A DNA stretch of 15,105 nucleotides from an uncultured bacterium (GCA_937924555.1 CALDSN010000212.1:1-15105), one strand, 5' to 3'; shown: positions 1-7,884, counted from the first letter of the stretch. A program made the numbers and translations. Notes: generated by a model from the letters alone, not told the origin.

Positions 1-53
1 CCTAATCCACGCCGCCAGCGTTCGTCCTGAGCCAGGATCAAACTCTCCATCAT
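1..53 (-). rRNA. rrs: 16S ribosomal RNA, 5' end only (partial)
   Basis: The reverse complement of the first bases carries AGAGTTTGATCCTGGCTCAG (minus strand, 46 down to 27), the near-universal 16S 5' sequence, followed by GACGAACGCTGGCGGCG. By analogy with E. coli numbering, where this motif starts at base 8, the mature 5' end lies near position 53. The gene runs leftward out of the window, so only about 53 nt are present. The stretch after the universal part reads GTGGATTAGG, which is too short to place the organism. It is transcribed in the same direction as the catabolic genes to its right. Confidence 0.97.
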
Positions 54-112
54 AAATATTTCTATGACTGAAGTGACAAGAGCTTCATTCTCACATTCAC
101 ACTCTATAAACT

Positions 113-124
113 GGTTTAAAGATC
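113..124 (-). promoter_or_regulatory. boxA-like antitermination site in the rRNA leader
   Basis: On the minus strand the leader between the promoter and 16S contains GATCTTTAAACC, close to the core (CTCTTTA) of the NusB/NusE-binding boxA of rRNA operons. It sits about 60 nt upstream of the mature 16S end, where boxA is usual. The call rests on a short motif plus its position. Confidence 0.35.
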
Positions 125-171
125 TCTGTGAACCGCTCCGAAAATCTGCATCGTTGCGATCACGTTTTGTC

Positions 172-200
172 ACTAAACCGACACCCCCTTTTTTTGTCAA
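172..200 (-). promoter_or_regulatory. Candidate rRNA promoter (sigma70-type)
   Basis: On the minus strand a perfect -35 box TTGACA (200-195) is followed, after exactly 17 nt, by TTTAGT (177-172), which matches the -10 consensus at four of six positions. An A/T-rich stretch lies just upstream of the -35 box, as in UP elements of rRNA promoters. Transcription would start near 165 and give a leader of about 110 nt before mature 16S. Position and orientation fit an rRNA operon promoter. Other promoters further upstream are possible. Confidence 0.6.
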
Positions 201-437
201 TACTTATTTTGCGTCAAATCCATGCTTAAGGGACAGCGCATCGCGATTAACTATTGAAAATATGCACGATGCAGAAGCGAAAAAAAAGTTCATAAATCAT
301 CCCCATTTCCTGTCACTTGGCTCATGGAGCCTTGATAAAAATGGCAATATATCGCTTTTCCGGAAGGCAAATCACAAAAGAATTGACGATTATTTGGCAT
401 GGGACAGGCTTGCTTTATTCGTATTTGAGAGGTGTAT

Positions 438-1088
438 GTGTTAAATCGCATCGTGGTTATTATAGCCCTGCTGCTGGTAGCAGCCACAGTAGTATTTGTA
501 TTCAAGACTCTGGATGAGCCAAGTTACACATTGGCAGAAGAGAGTGACTCTCTTGATATCTCCGGTGACCCCATCCAGACTGCTGCTCCAGATACATTAA
601 TACCAATCATTAAAATAGACAAAGCCAGATATACCATCCATCCTGAGGCAGCTTACAGCATGAGCGCACAGGTGGTGAGCACCAGAAGATACCGTAAAGG
701 CTTTATGAGCAAGCTCTCTCCCTATGACTACGCCACCATCTGGGGCAGATCACCCGAGTACCTACCATATCTAAAGTTCGATCAAATTGTCCGCTTCTGC
801 CTGTTTAACACCAAACACCCGGACAAGGTGGATGTAGACTACATCAGCTCCCACATGACCAATAATCACCTCATCCCCTCCACCCCCAACATCCGCAAAG
901 CGCTATCTCTCGCCAAGATAAATGATAAAGTGCGAATTGACGGCTATCTTGTGAATGTTATCGGGCAGGACAAAAACAACAACTTCAGTTACTGGAACTC
1001 CAGTCTCAGCCGCGAAGACCGCGGTAATGGTGCTTGTGAGATAATCTACATAACGAGTTTAAGGATTAACGAGCGGATTTACCAGTAA
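438..1088 (+). CDS. Membrane-anchored protein of unknown function
   Basis: About 216 residues. The GTG at 438 is preferred as start because GAGAGG (427-432) lies five bases before it; an in-frame GTG at 432 would overlap that ribosome binding site. Residues 3-22 are strongly hydrophobic (RIVVIIALLLVAATVVFVF), so the protein is probably a signal-anchored or exported protein. The rest is soluble, with LSPYDYATIWG in the middle, then SSHMTNNHLIPS, GYLVNV, and near the C terminus W-x-S-S-x(2)-R-x-D-x-G-x-G-A-C-E. I recall this series of motifs from a widespread family of small uncharacterised proteins in other Gram-negative bacteria, but I know no function for it. The gene is divergent from 16S and convergent with the amidase gene, overlapping its last 30 bases. 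It does not belong to the catabolic operon. Confidence 0.8.
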   Translation: MLNRIVVIIALLLVAATVVFVFKTLDEPSYTLAEESDSLDISGDPIQTAAPDTLIPIIKIDKARYTIHPEAAYSMSAQVVSTRRYRKGFMSKLSPYDYATIWGRSPEYLPYLKFDQIVRFCLFNTKHPDKVDVDYISSHMTNNHLIPSTPNIRKALSLAKINDKVRIDGYLVNVIGQDKNNNFSYWNSSLSREDRGNGACEIIYITSLRINERIYQ

Positions 1089-2351
1089 GCGTAAATCATC
1101 CTGCCAGGCACCGATAATCTGCAAGCCGAAAGGCAAACCCTCAGCATCCTTCCCATTGGGGACAGTTAAGGAAGGCAGACCCGCATTAGTCCAAGGCAGG
1201 CTCATCAAAGGAGAACCAGTGGATTCCAAGCCCAGCGGCGCAGTTGTTGTGGTCGCAGGAGTTACCCAAACTGATATGGATTTCGCCACCATTATCTCCA
1301 TCAAGCTTAGCCGTAAGTTAAGTTGCTCTTGCTTCAAAGCTGCCAACTCATCCGACTGCACCTGCATCCCCAGCTCATACAACTCCTGTGAATGCAGCGA
1401 ATATAAATCACGATATTCACGATACAGCGCATTGTGGTTTTGGGCAAACTCGGCAGCAATCAACCTGCGGTGCTTGGTATTAAGCCTTTCAATATCGCCA
1501 AATGGGTCTATTTCCACGCATTGATAGCCACGCCTGGCAAGTATTTCCAAAGTATCGGCATAGTTATCCCGCACCTCTCTACTCGCCTGTTCAAGGTAAG
1601 TCCCACAAACTGTGCCTATCCTCAGAACATCATCTTTCCCTACAGTGTGGCTGCCCCCACGCAACAACGCATAAACATAGGCAATATCCTGCACATTCTT
1701 GCCGATTATTCCCACATGATCTGCGCTTTGGGAAAAGGGGAAAACCCCTTCGGCAGAGAGCATGCCCCAAGATGGTTTGAAGCCATAAACTCCACAATAT
1801 GAGGCAGGGCGGATGATGGAGGCTATGGTTTGTGTCCCCAACGCCATATGGCAATATCCCGCAGCTACTGCAGCAGCAGACCCACTGGATGAACCGCCGG
1901 GCGTATGCAGGGGGTTAAGCGGGTTCCGCGTTTTACCCGGGGAAAAGTATGCGAATTCGGTGGATACTGTTTTGCCCAGCACCAGGGCACCTAACTCTTT
2001 CATTTTGGTCACCACTGCTGCTTCTTCACCGCGAAATGCCTCGGCAGGGAGTTGTGAGCCGGCTCTGGTTTCCAATCCATCCACATTAAACAAATCTTTC
2101 ACGCCCACCAACAAACCAAACAGCGGAGGACGCTTATCTGCATCGGGGTAACGCCTTAGCAAGTCGTCTGCTTCCCGGTGCAGCCTTTGGTTTCTGTCCG
2201 CCTCGGGGAGCAAGGCAAAGATGCCTTCATCCTTGGCGCTTACATTGTCCAGGCTATCCGAGATGTAGGTATGCAATTCTATTTTATTCTCTTGCAATCT
2301 GTTACACAGCTCTCTAATACTTAGGTCTTGGTACATGACCTTCATTGACAC
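1059..2351 (-). CDS. Amidase-signature family hydrolase
   Basis: 430 residues, slightly shorter than GatA-type amidases. The Ser-cisSer-Lys triad of the family is visible: Lys85 in VGVKDLF, cis-Ser154 in the Gly/Ser loop PGGSSSGSAAA, and nucleophile Ser178 in GTQTIASIIRPAS. The spacings (69 and 24 residues) are those of malonamidase E2. The family hydrolyses linear amides; the substrate cannot be read from the sequence. There is no gatB or gatC nearby and the gene sits with catabolic genes, so a role in transamidation of tRNA is unlikely. Start choice is uncertain: GTG at 2351 lies four bases after AAAGAGG, and ATG at 2345 lies ten bases after it. It is separated by 162 nt from the CoA-transferase gene upstream, so it may be the last gene of the operon or have its own promoter. 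Its C terminus ends in a small duplicated motif (LVNPLVNP). Confidence 0.93.
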   Translation of the reverse strand: MSMKVMYQDLSIRELCNRLQENKIELHTYISDSLDNVSAKDEGIFALLPEADRNQRLHREADDLLRRYPDADKRPPLFGLLVGVKDLFNVDGLETRAGSQLPAEAFRGEEAAVVTKMKELGALVLGKTVSTEFAYFSPGKTRNPLNPLHTPGGSSSGSAAAVAAGYCHMALGTQTIASIIRPASYCGVYGFKPSWGMLSAEGVFPFSQSADHVGIIGKNVQDIAYVYALLRGGSHTVGKDDVLRIGTVCGTYLEQASREVRDNYADTLEILARRGYQCVEIDPFGDIERLNTKHRRLIAAEFAQNHNALYREYRDLYSLHSQELYELGMQVQSDELAALKQEQLNLRLSLMEIMVAKSISVWVTPATTTTAPLGLESTGSPLMSLPWTNAGLPSLTVPNGKDAEGLPFGLQIIGAWQDDLRLLVNPLVNP

Positions 2352-2370
2352 TCATCCTCTTTCAAACTAT

Positions 2371-2437
2371 CATTACCTAATCATTACCTGATCATTGCAT
2401 ATGAAACAGGTAATGATCAGGTAATGATCAGGTAATT
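2371..2437. repeat. Inverted repeat built from 11-bp units (long hairpin)
   Basis: The 26-nt left arm (2371-2396) and right arm (2412-2437) are inverted copies with one internal and one terminal mismatch, separated by 15 nt. Each arm is made of an 11-bp unit: CATTACCTRAT twice on the left and CAGGTAATGAT two and a half times on the right (from 2407). The element lies between the CoA-transferase and amidase genes. It has no U-tract, so it does not look like an ordinary intrinsic terminator. It could stabilise or process the operon mRNA, or be an operator with several repressor sites. Confidence 0.8.
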
Positions 2438-2513
2438 CCTATTAGGGTTGGGCAGGGCGGAGGAAAACAGAAATCCATAGCATATACTACGTATATACAC
2501 CGGGGACTTTAGT

Positions 2514-3704
2514 TTAGATTATACCCTGCGACTTCAAATCCAGCAAATCAGCTTCGCTATAACCCAGCCAACCGCAAAACACTTCGCTATTATGCTCGCC
2601 AATTTCCGGGATTTTATCGCGCATGGGAGATTCCGGTACAGAACTCATCTTGATGGGGTTTCCGGCAATTTTAACCGTTCCGGCAAGCGTGTCCTGAACC
2701 TCCACAATCATATTGCGGGCAAGCACCTGCGGATCGTTCATCACTGCCTCAATATCGTTAATCGGCGCACAGGGGATGCCGGCAGTTTCCAGTATCTGCA
2801 TCCAATGGGAAGAGCTTTCCTTGGCAAAAAAAGGAAAGAGGATAGCATTCAAGGCATCAATGTTTTCCGTGCGCAACCTATTGGTGCTGAAACGCTCATC
2901 GGCAAGGCATTCTGGAAGCTCCATCGCAGTGCAGAAGGTCTTCCAGAGTGTATCGTTCCCCACGGCAATCACGAAATATTTGTCACTGGCTTTGTATGCC
3001 TGAAAGGGCGTGATGGTGGGATGCCTGTTCCCTATCGGTTGCGGGGAAGCATCATCCGCTTGATAGCGTACCAAGGCATTCTCGAGAATCGCCACCTGAG
3101 AATCCAACATGGAGACATCAATCTTCTGCCCTTCACCCGTTAGTTCTCGTTGGTACAACGCAGCATTGATACCGATGGCGGTGAACAACGAGGCAGTTAT
3201 ATCCCCCAGGGACATTCCCACACGGGTTGGAGCGGCATCAGGATAACCGGTGATGCTCATAATCCCGCCCCTGGCTTGGGCAAGAATATCGTATGCAGGC
3301 TTCAGCGAATCGGGACCGCTATGCCCAAAACCGGTGGAAGCGGCATAGATAAGTCGGGGGTTTATTTCCTTTAGAGTATCATAACCCAAGCCCAGCTTTT
3401 CCATGGTGCCGGGACGGTAGTTCTCCACGATTATGTCGCAGCGTTTAACCAGTTCTTTCAGTATCTCTTTGCCCTTTGCAGTCTTCAGGTTGAGAGACAC
3501 GCTTTTCTTGGCACGGTTGATGCTGAGGAAGTAGAGGGAACGATTGTTGATGAAGGGACCAAAAGCGCGGGAATCATCGCCTGTTCCGGGGATTTCCACT
3601 TTGATAACTTCGGCACCAAGGTCGCTTAACATCATGGTGCAATATGGACCCGCCAGAACTCTGGTGAGGTCCAGAACTTTTATGCCGTTCAAAGGCTTTG
3701 TCAT
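2514..3704 (-). CDS. Class III (CaiB/BaiF family) CoA-transferase
   Basis: 396 residues, the normal length of the family. The N terminus PLNGIKVLDLTRVLAGPYC, then LGAEVIKVE, NRAKKSVSLNL and IIVENYRPG are family landmarks. The catalytic Asp that carries the acyl anhydride in formyl-CoA transferase is Asp168 in VGMSLGDITASL. These enzymes move CoA between carboxylic acids through enzyme-bound anhydrides. Donor and acceptor here are unknown; context suggests activation of a carboxylic acid left after ring cleavage. The start ATG at 3704 has AAAGGAA about six bases upstream. The gene begins ten bases after the HIT gene stop, so it is almost certainly co-transcribed. A racemase of the same superfamily (AMACR type) is an alternative, but the gene context favours a transferase. 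Confidence 0.93.
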   Translation of the reverse strand: MTKPLNGIKVLDLTRVLAGPYCTMMLSDLGAEVIKVEIPGTGDDSRAFGPFINNRSLYFLSINRAKKSVSLNLKTAKGKEILKELVKRCDIIVENYRPGTMEKLGLGYDTLKEINPRLIYAASTGFGHSGPDSLKPAYDILAQARGGIMSITGYPDAAPTRVGMSLGDITASLFTAIGINAALYQRELTGEGQKIDVSMLDSQVAILENALVRYQADDASPQPIGNRHPTITPFQAYKASDKYFVIAVGNDTLWKTFCTAMELPECLADERFSTNRLRTENIDALNAILFPFFAKESSSHWMQILETAGIPCAPINDIEAVMNDPQVLARNMIVEVQDTLAGTVKIAGNPIKMSSVPESPMRDKIPEIGEHNSEVFCGWLGYSEADLLDLKSQGII

Positions 3705-3714
3705 AAGATTTCCT

Positions 3715-4161
3715 TTAGTTCAGTTTAGTTTCAGGTAGAAGCAGATGCCCTCTAATAGATGCTATAAGCTTTGTCTTCTGATCCTCAGAGAGATGATGCT
3801 GCGTAAACTCTTGTTCATGTAGCCACGGATGCTGACGATGGTCGGGATCATCCTGGTAGCGGGGGATGATATGCCAATGAATATGCTGCACTTGGTTTGC
3901 CAAGCTGGCGTGGTTAATCTTCCACGGAGTGAATGCTTTGGCTATGGCAGTTGTGGCAGCCATGAGCTCTCTGTTGAACTCAATCTGCGTGGCATCATCC
4001 AATTCGTGCAGTTCACGCACATGCTGCTTGAGAACAAGCACACAGTAACCCCGGTAAAAACCATGTGCACCCAAAAGCAAATACGAATGGGGGAATTCGT
4101 ACACCAAAGAGGCATCAGACTCAATGTACTTTATTCGTTCACATAGAGCGCATATGCACAT
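3715..4161 (-). CDS. HIT family protein (nucleotide-binding hydrolase/transferase)
   Basis: 148 residues. The histidine-triad motif is intact: His93-x-His95-x-His97 in HIHWHIIPRY, with His95 the expected nucleophile. The N terminus has CICALC, whose Cys4/Cys7 pair resembles the zinc site of many HIT proteins. The family hydrolyses or transfers nucleotidyl groups, for example on AMP conjugates or dinucleoside polyphosphates. Its role inside a catabolic operon is unclear; it could clean up adenylylated side products. It starts nine bases after the stop of the molybdenum subunit gene and has only a weak ribosome binding site, so translation is probably coupled to the upstream gene. Confidence 0.92.
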   Translation of the reverse strand: MCICALCERIKYIESDASLVYEFPHSYLLLGAHGFYRGYCVLVLKQHVRELHELDDATQIEFNRELMAATTAIAKAFTPWKINHASLANQVQHIHWHIIPRYQDDPDHRQHPWLHEQEFTQHHLSEDQKTKLIASIRGHLLLPETKLN

Positions 4162-4170
4162 GAGACCGTG

Positions 4171-6504
4171 TCACTTCTTCTTTGCAAGCAATGCCATCGC
4201 CACCTTTTCTGCGGTAATAGGCATGGACTTTATCCGAATGCCCAAGGCATCTTCCACGGCATTGGCAATCATAGGAGCGGCAGGAAGCATGGTATGCTCC
4301 CCAATCCCACGGGCACCAAAGGGACCATCCGGCTGGGGCACTTCCACGATGATGGGGATAATCTCCTCCGGGACATCCATGGCTGTGGGGATTTTGTAAT
4401 CTGTGAAGTTAGGGTTCAGCAGCTTACCCTTGGCATCGTAGCGCATGTCTTCATATAGCACAGTGGCAAGACCTTGTAACAAACCACCGGTGATCTGCCC
4501 GCGTACCAAGTCCGGGTTGAGTGCTTTTCCTGCATCTATCGCCAAGGCGGTTTTAAGCACCTTTATCTTGCCTGTATCTTTGTCGATCTCAACCGTGAGG
4601 GCAGCAGCACCAACTGTATAGTGAACGTTTGGATGCCCACCCTGACTGGTTTCAGGGTCGCCATTGGTGCTGGAAAACTCCGGCATAAACATTCCTCTGG
4701 CGTTGATAGGTCCACCCTTGAAGGTACCGTCTTTGGTCATGATTCCATCCACCACGAAGTCCTTTAAGGGCAGCACAAAGCGGGGATCTTGGGTACATTT
4801 AACTGCTTCATCCTGTAGATACAGCTCTTCCAGAGGAAGGTTATACACGCGGTGTACAAGGCTCAATATCTGCTCTCTGGCGTCAATAGCCGCCTTCTTA
4901 ACCGCATTTCCGCTGCTCCAAGTGATATGGGAAGCAACCGTTTGCCATTCATATGGATTCCTATCGGTGTCGGGAGTCTCAACCCTTATCTTGGAAGGGG
5001 GAACGGATAAAATCTCAGCTGCTATCTGTGCCATAACGGTTTGGTAACCCTGCCCGATATCCATCCCCGATATGATGAGGTTTATACTGGAATCCTCGTT
5101 GAACTTAAGGAATGCCGAGGATGAGGCATTGGGCGGCATGGCGGGAGCTTTCCAGAACAAGGAAAAGCCCTTGCCGATAACGGTGTTGGGGTTCTGGGAT
5201 ACGGGTCTATGCTCCCAGTCTATGGCTTTGGTAACCTTATCGATACATTCCAACAGTCCATTGGGGTTCATCTTGGCACCATAGGCAGTGGTATCCCCCA
5301 CGCGGATGGCATTATTGCGGCGGAACTCTATTTGGTCTATCCCCAGTTCATTTGCCACTCTGGTAACGTGACTCTCTAAACCAAAAAGCATCTCAGAATA
5401 GCCGAAGCCACGATATGCACCACCAGGGGGAAGATTGGTGTAGATGCACACCGAATCTATGGAGACATTATCTATCTTATAAGGTCCTATGGCAGATAAG
5501 CCAACGGCATTCACCACATTGGCACCGTATTCCACATAAGCACCGGCATCCCAATATATCTTGTGATCCAGTGCGGTTATCTTTCCCTCTTTGCTTACTC
5601 CCATTTTGATCTTGGCAACCACCCCAAGACGCTGATAGGTGTTGATGAATTCCTGTTCGCGGCTGTAACGAAGCTTAACAGCATAGCCCTTAAGTTTGGT
5701 AGCCAAAGCAGCGGGGATAATCTCCATGGTAACCCCTGCCTTGCCACCAAATCCACCGCCAACATGGGGGGCAATAACCCGTACATCCTTGTGCCCAAGC
5801 CCCAAAGCTTCAGCGAAGAGATGTCTTTGTGTATGAGGTGATTGAGAGCTGCTCCATACGGTAAGCCTGCCGGAATAGTCAAATTTACCCACTGCCACAT
5901 GGGTCTCTATGGCGCAGTGCGCATAACGAGGAACAGTGTAGGTATCCTCCAGAATGTAATCAGCTTGGGCAAATCCACCCTCCAAATCACCTTTTCTAGT
6001 CTTCCGCCAATGGGCAACGTTGGTTCCAGGCTTGGGGAAGAACCAGGGGACGTGAGGATAGTTCTCCAAATCAGGATGGAGCAAAGTGGCACCATCTGCC
6101 AATGCATCCATCTGATCCAGCACTGCGGGAAGTGGTTCATACTCTACCTTAACCAATGCTGCTGCTCTTTTCGCAGCACCAGGGGTACGCGCTACCACAG
6201 CAGCAATCTGCTCGCCCACAAAGCGCACTTTATCCTGCGCAAAGATAAACCTATCCTTCATATACAAGCCGAACTTGTAGGGAAAGTCCTTGCCTGTGAA
6301 AATCTTGTAAACGCCTTTTACTTTCAGGGCTTCGCTGATATCTATGCTCTTTATTATGGCATGAGCTTCGGTGCTGGAGACCAATTCTGCATGAAGCAGG
6401 TTTGCTCCGAAATCAATATCATCGCCGTAAATAGCCGCTCCGCTTATCTTCTCCAAGCCGTCAATACGGGTTACATCCTTGCCGATATATGTATATTCTT
6501 TCAT
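4171..6504 (-). CDS. Xanthine dehydrogenase family protein, molybdopterin-binding subunit
   Basis: 777 residues, full length for the large subunit of a three-part molybdenum hydroxylase. The N-terminal a/b hammerhead region (to about residue 120) is followed by the molybdopterin-binding domain with PHVGGGFGGK (247-255), AYRGFG (363-368), GMDIGQGYQT and, near the C terminus, GARGIGE, whose Glu736 matches the catalytic Glu1261 of bovine xanthine oxidase. The enzyme would hydroxylate a carbon of a heterocycle or aldehyde with water as oxygen donor. Two purine-binding residues of bovine xanthine oxidase are absent: the Glu802 position is Ala256 and, by ungapped alignment to the YKI motif, the Arg880 position is Ala333. 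The substrate is therefore probably not xanthine itself. A very strong AGGAGG-type site precedes the ATG, which overlaps the 2Fe-2S subunit stop by 4 nt. The electron path runs from Mo through the 2Fe-2S subunit to FAD. Confidence 0.96.
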   Translation of the reverse strand: MKEYTYIGKDVTRIDGLEKISGAAIYGDDIDFGANLLHAELVSSTEAHAIIKSIDISEALKVKGVYKIFTGKDFPYKFGLYMKDRFIFAQDKVRFVGEQIAAVVARTPGAAKRAAALVKVEYEPLPAVLDQMDALADGATLLHPDLENYPHVPWFFPKPGTNVAHWRKTRKGDLEGGFAQADYILEDTYTVPRYAHCAIETHVAVGKFDYSGRLTVWSSSQSPHTQRHLFAEALGLGHKDVRVIAPHVGGGFGGKAGVTMEIIPAALATKLKGYAVKLRYSREQEFINTYQRLGVVAKIKMGVSKEGKITALDHKIYWDAGAYVEYGANVVNAVGLSAIGPYKIDNVSIDSVCIYTNLPPGGAYRGFGYSEMLFGLESHVTRVANELGIDQIEFRRNNAIRVGDTTAYGAKMNPNGLLECIDKVTKAIDWEHRPVSQNPNTVIGKGFSLFWKAPAMPPNASSSAFLKFNEDSSINLIISGMDIGQGYQTVMAQIAAEILSVPPSKIRVETPDTDRNPYEWQTVASHITWSSGNAVKKAAIDAREQILSLVHRVYNLPLEELYLQDEAVKCTQDPRFVLPLKDFVVDGIMTKDGTFKGGPINARGMFMPEFSSTNGDPETSQGGHPNVHYTVGAAALTVEIDKDTGKIKVLKTALAIDAGKALNPDLVRGQITGGLLQGLATVLYEDMRYDAKGKLLNPNFTDYKIPTAMDVPEEIIPIIVEVPQPDGPFGARGIGEHTMLPAAPMIANAVEDALGIRIKSMPITAEKVAMALLAKKK

Positions 6505-6965
6505 TTCCCCTCCTCCTTAGTGAGTGCCATTATGGCATCAAAGATGGGGGTGTAACCTGTGCAACGGCATAGATTACCCGCGATAGACTCCTTTATCTGC
6601 TCCAAAGTAGGCTTGGGATGGGCTTGCAATAGCTCGGTAACAGCCAGAATAATCCCTGGTGCACAATAACCGCACTGGAAGGAGTTGAACTGGATAAATG
6701 CTTCCTGTAATGCACTAAGCTTCTCAACAGAGATGCCTTCCACGGTAATGATACTGTGGTTCTCAGCTTCTACCGCAAGCACCAAGCAACTGCGGACAGC
6801 CTTGCCATCCAGCAAAACTGTACAAGCCCCGCAATCTCCCCGTTCACAACCGCATTTGGGGCTTTTTACCCCAAGCTTGTCGCGGAGAACATCCAACAGA
6901 ACTTCATTAGGTTCCACAGATACACTGCGTAGCTCACTATTAAGCATGAAACTTATCTCTTTCAT
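6501..6965 (-). CDS. Xanthine dehydrogenase family, 2Fe-2S iron-sulfur subunit
   Basis: 154 residues, the usual size for the small subunit. The plant-ferredoxin-like N-terminal domain carries its cluster on Cys40, Cys45, Cys48 (GCERGDCGAC) and Cys60. The helical C-terminal domain binds the second [2Fe-2S] cluster through Cys98, Cys101 (QCGYC), Cys133 and Cys135 (NLCRCTGY), all present. An extra Cys38 sits beside the first motif. The subunit passes electrons from the molybdenum centre to FAD. The ATG has GGGAGG seven bases upstream and overlaps the FAD subunit stop by one base (TGATG); its own stop overlaps the Mo subunit start (ATGA). Such tight coupling fits one complex made in fixed ratio. 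Confidence 0.97.
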   Translation of the reverse strand: MKEISFMLNSELRSVSVEPNEVLLDVLRDKLGVKSPKCGCERGDCGACTVLLDGKAVRSCLVLAVEAENHSIITVEGISVEKLSALQEAFIQFNSFQCGYCAPGIILAVTELLQAHPKPTLEQIKESIAGNLCRCTGYTPIFDAIMALTKEEGK

Positions 6966-7861
6966 CAGATACCTCCCAATAGCTTTGCTGGTTCCACAAT
7001 CTTGCCATCTAACCTGTCCTTGGCAGCATACAAGCCACGTTTCAGCATCACTCCGCTAACATGCATGCGATACTCCTTGCCGGAACGAATATCCGAGATG
7101 GGCTTAATCTCTTCATCCAGAAGCGCGATAGCAGTTTGGATAAGCTCAGGACTAAGCTCTTTGCCGTTTAGCAAAGCTTCGATGGCAAAAGCCCTTTTCG
7201 GGGTTGGAGCCAAGGCGCAATGGGCTATGCGATATTGCTTGGCGTTGTTCAGCCAAATACCCCACCCTGCCTGTGCCAAATCCTCTCCACCATACCTGCC
7301 TAACTTAAGATAGACCCCGGCATTCTGTTCCTTGGGTATCTTAAGGCTTATACCCGTAACCAGTTCGTTATCCTTGATAGCTGTTTTACGGGGAGCGAGG
7401 AACCAATCGCCAATTGGGATGTTACGCGTTCCTTCCAGGCTTTGGCAGTGCACCACTGCATCATAACAGAGTAACGGAGTGGCAGAATCCAAAGACGGAA
7501 CGGCAGAGCAAATATTCCCTGCTAAGGTTGCCCTTGATCTAACCCCGTGGGAGGCAACGGTCTTTGCTGCGTCATGCAGCATCTGGCATGCCTGTTCCAC
7601 GAAGTCAGTATCTATCAGTTCCATGAAGGTAACCGCTGCTCCAATATACAAGGTACCGTTATCCAAGCACAGCTTGTGCAGTTCAGGGATATCTTTGATG
7701 TCTATCAGCAGTTCAGGCTTAAGCATTCCTTCTTTGATGTTCACCACAAGGTCTGTTCCCCCGGCATAGATGAGGGCACTATTGCGGTAACTGTCCTTCA
7801 GTTCCATCGCTGCATGCAGGCTTTGTGGGCGTTCGTAGTTAAACTCGTGGGCTATTGCCAT
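6965..7861 (-). CDS. Xanthine dehydrogenase family, FAD-binding subunit
   Basis: 298 residues, typical for the medium subunit. The FAD-binding PCMH-type domain shows YAGGTDLVVNIKEG (32-45) and RSRATLAGNICSAVPSLDSA (108-127), the two flavin-contact segments of the family, and ends in a CO dehydrogenase flavoprotein C-terminal-like domain. It accepts electrons from the 2Fe-2S subunit and gives them to an acceptor, probably NAD+ or a ferredoxin; the sequence does not say which. GAGGTGAG precedes the ATG at 7861. It follows the cyclase-family gene by 23 nt, the largest gap in the core of the operon. Confidence 0.95.
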   Translation of the reverse strand: MAIAHEFNYERPQSLHAAMELKDSYRNSALIYAGGTDLVVNIKEGMLKPELLIDIKDIPELHKLCLDNGTLYIGAAVTFMELIDTDFVEQACQMLHDAAKTVASHGVRSRATLAGNICSAVPSLDSATPLLCYDAVVHCQSLEGTRNIPIGDWFLAPRKTAIKDNELVTGISLKIPKEQNAGVYLKLGRYGGEDLAQAGWGIWLNNAKQYRIAHCALAPTPKRAFAIEALLNGKELSPELIQTAIALLDEEIKPISDIRSGKEYRMHVSGVMLKRGLYAAKDRLDGKIVEPAKLLGGI

Positions 7862-7884
7862 ATCTCACCTCAATCTGGCAGTAA

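Larger units (their letters stand above)
54..437. other. Divergent intergenic region between 16S rRNA and the gene at 438
   Basis: This 384-nt stretch holds the 16S leader, the rRNA promoter and the boxA-like site, all read on the minus strand. The right part (about 210-437) would contain the promoter of the plus-strand gene at 438, but I see no good -35/-10 pair there. TTGACG at 383-388 has no matching -10 box at a suitable distance. A reading frame on the plus strand (64-444) shows no recognisable protein and runs through the rRNA leader, so I do not call it a gene. Confidence 0.6.

Noticed and set aside
64..444. Plus-strand reading frame of 126 residues
   Set aside because: It runs through the rRNA leader and promoter, has no ribosome binding site, no recognisable motif and low-complexity Ser/Phe/Lys composition.
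1059..2351. GatA subunit of tRNA amidotransferase
   Set aside because: The triad is shared, but the protein is shorter, gatB and gatC are absent, and the neighbours are catabolic.
4171..7861. Aerobic carbon monoxide dehydrogenase (CoxLMS)
   Set aside because: The large subunit lacks the CoxL active-site loop with Cys (AYxCSFR); the AYRGFG motif here is of the xanthine dehydrogenase type.
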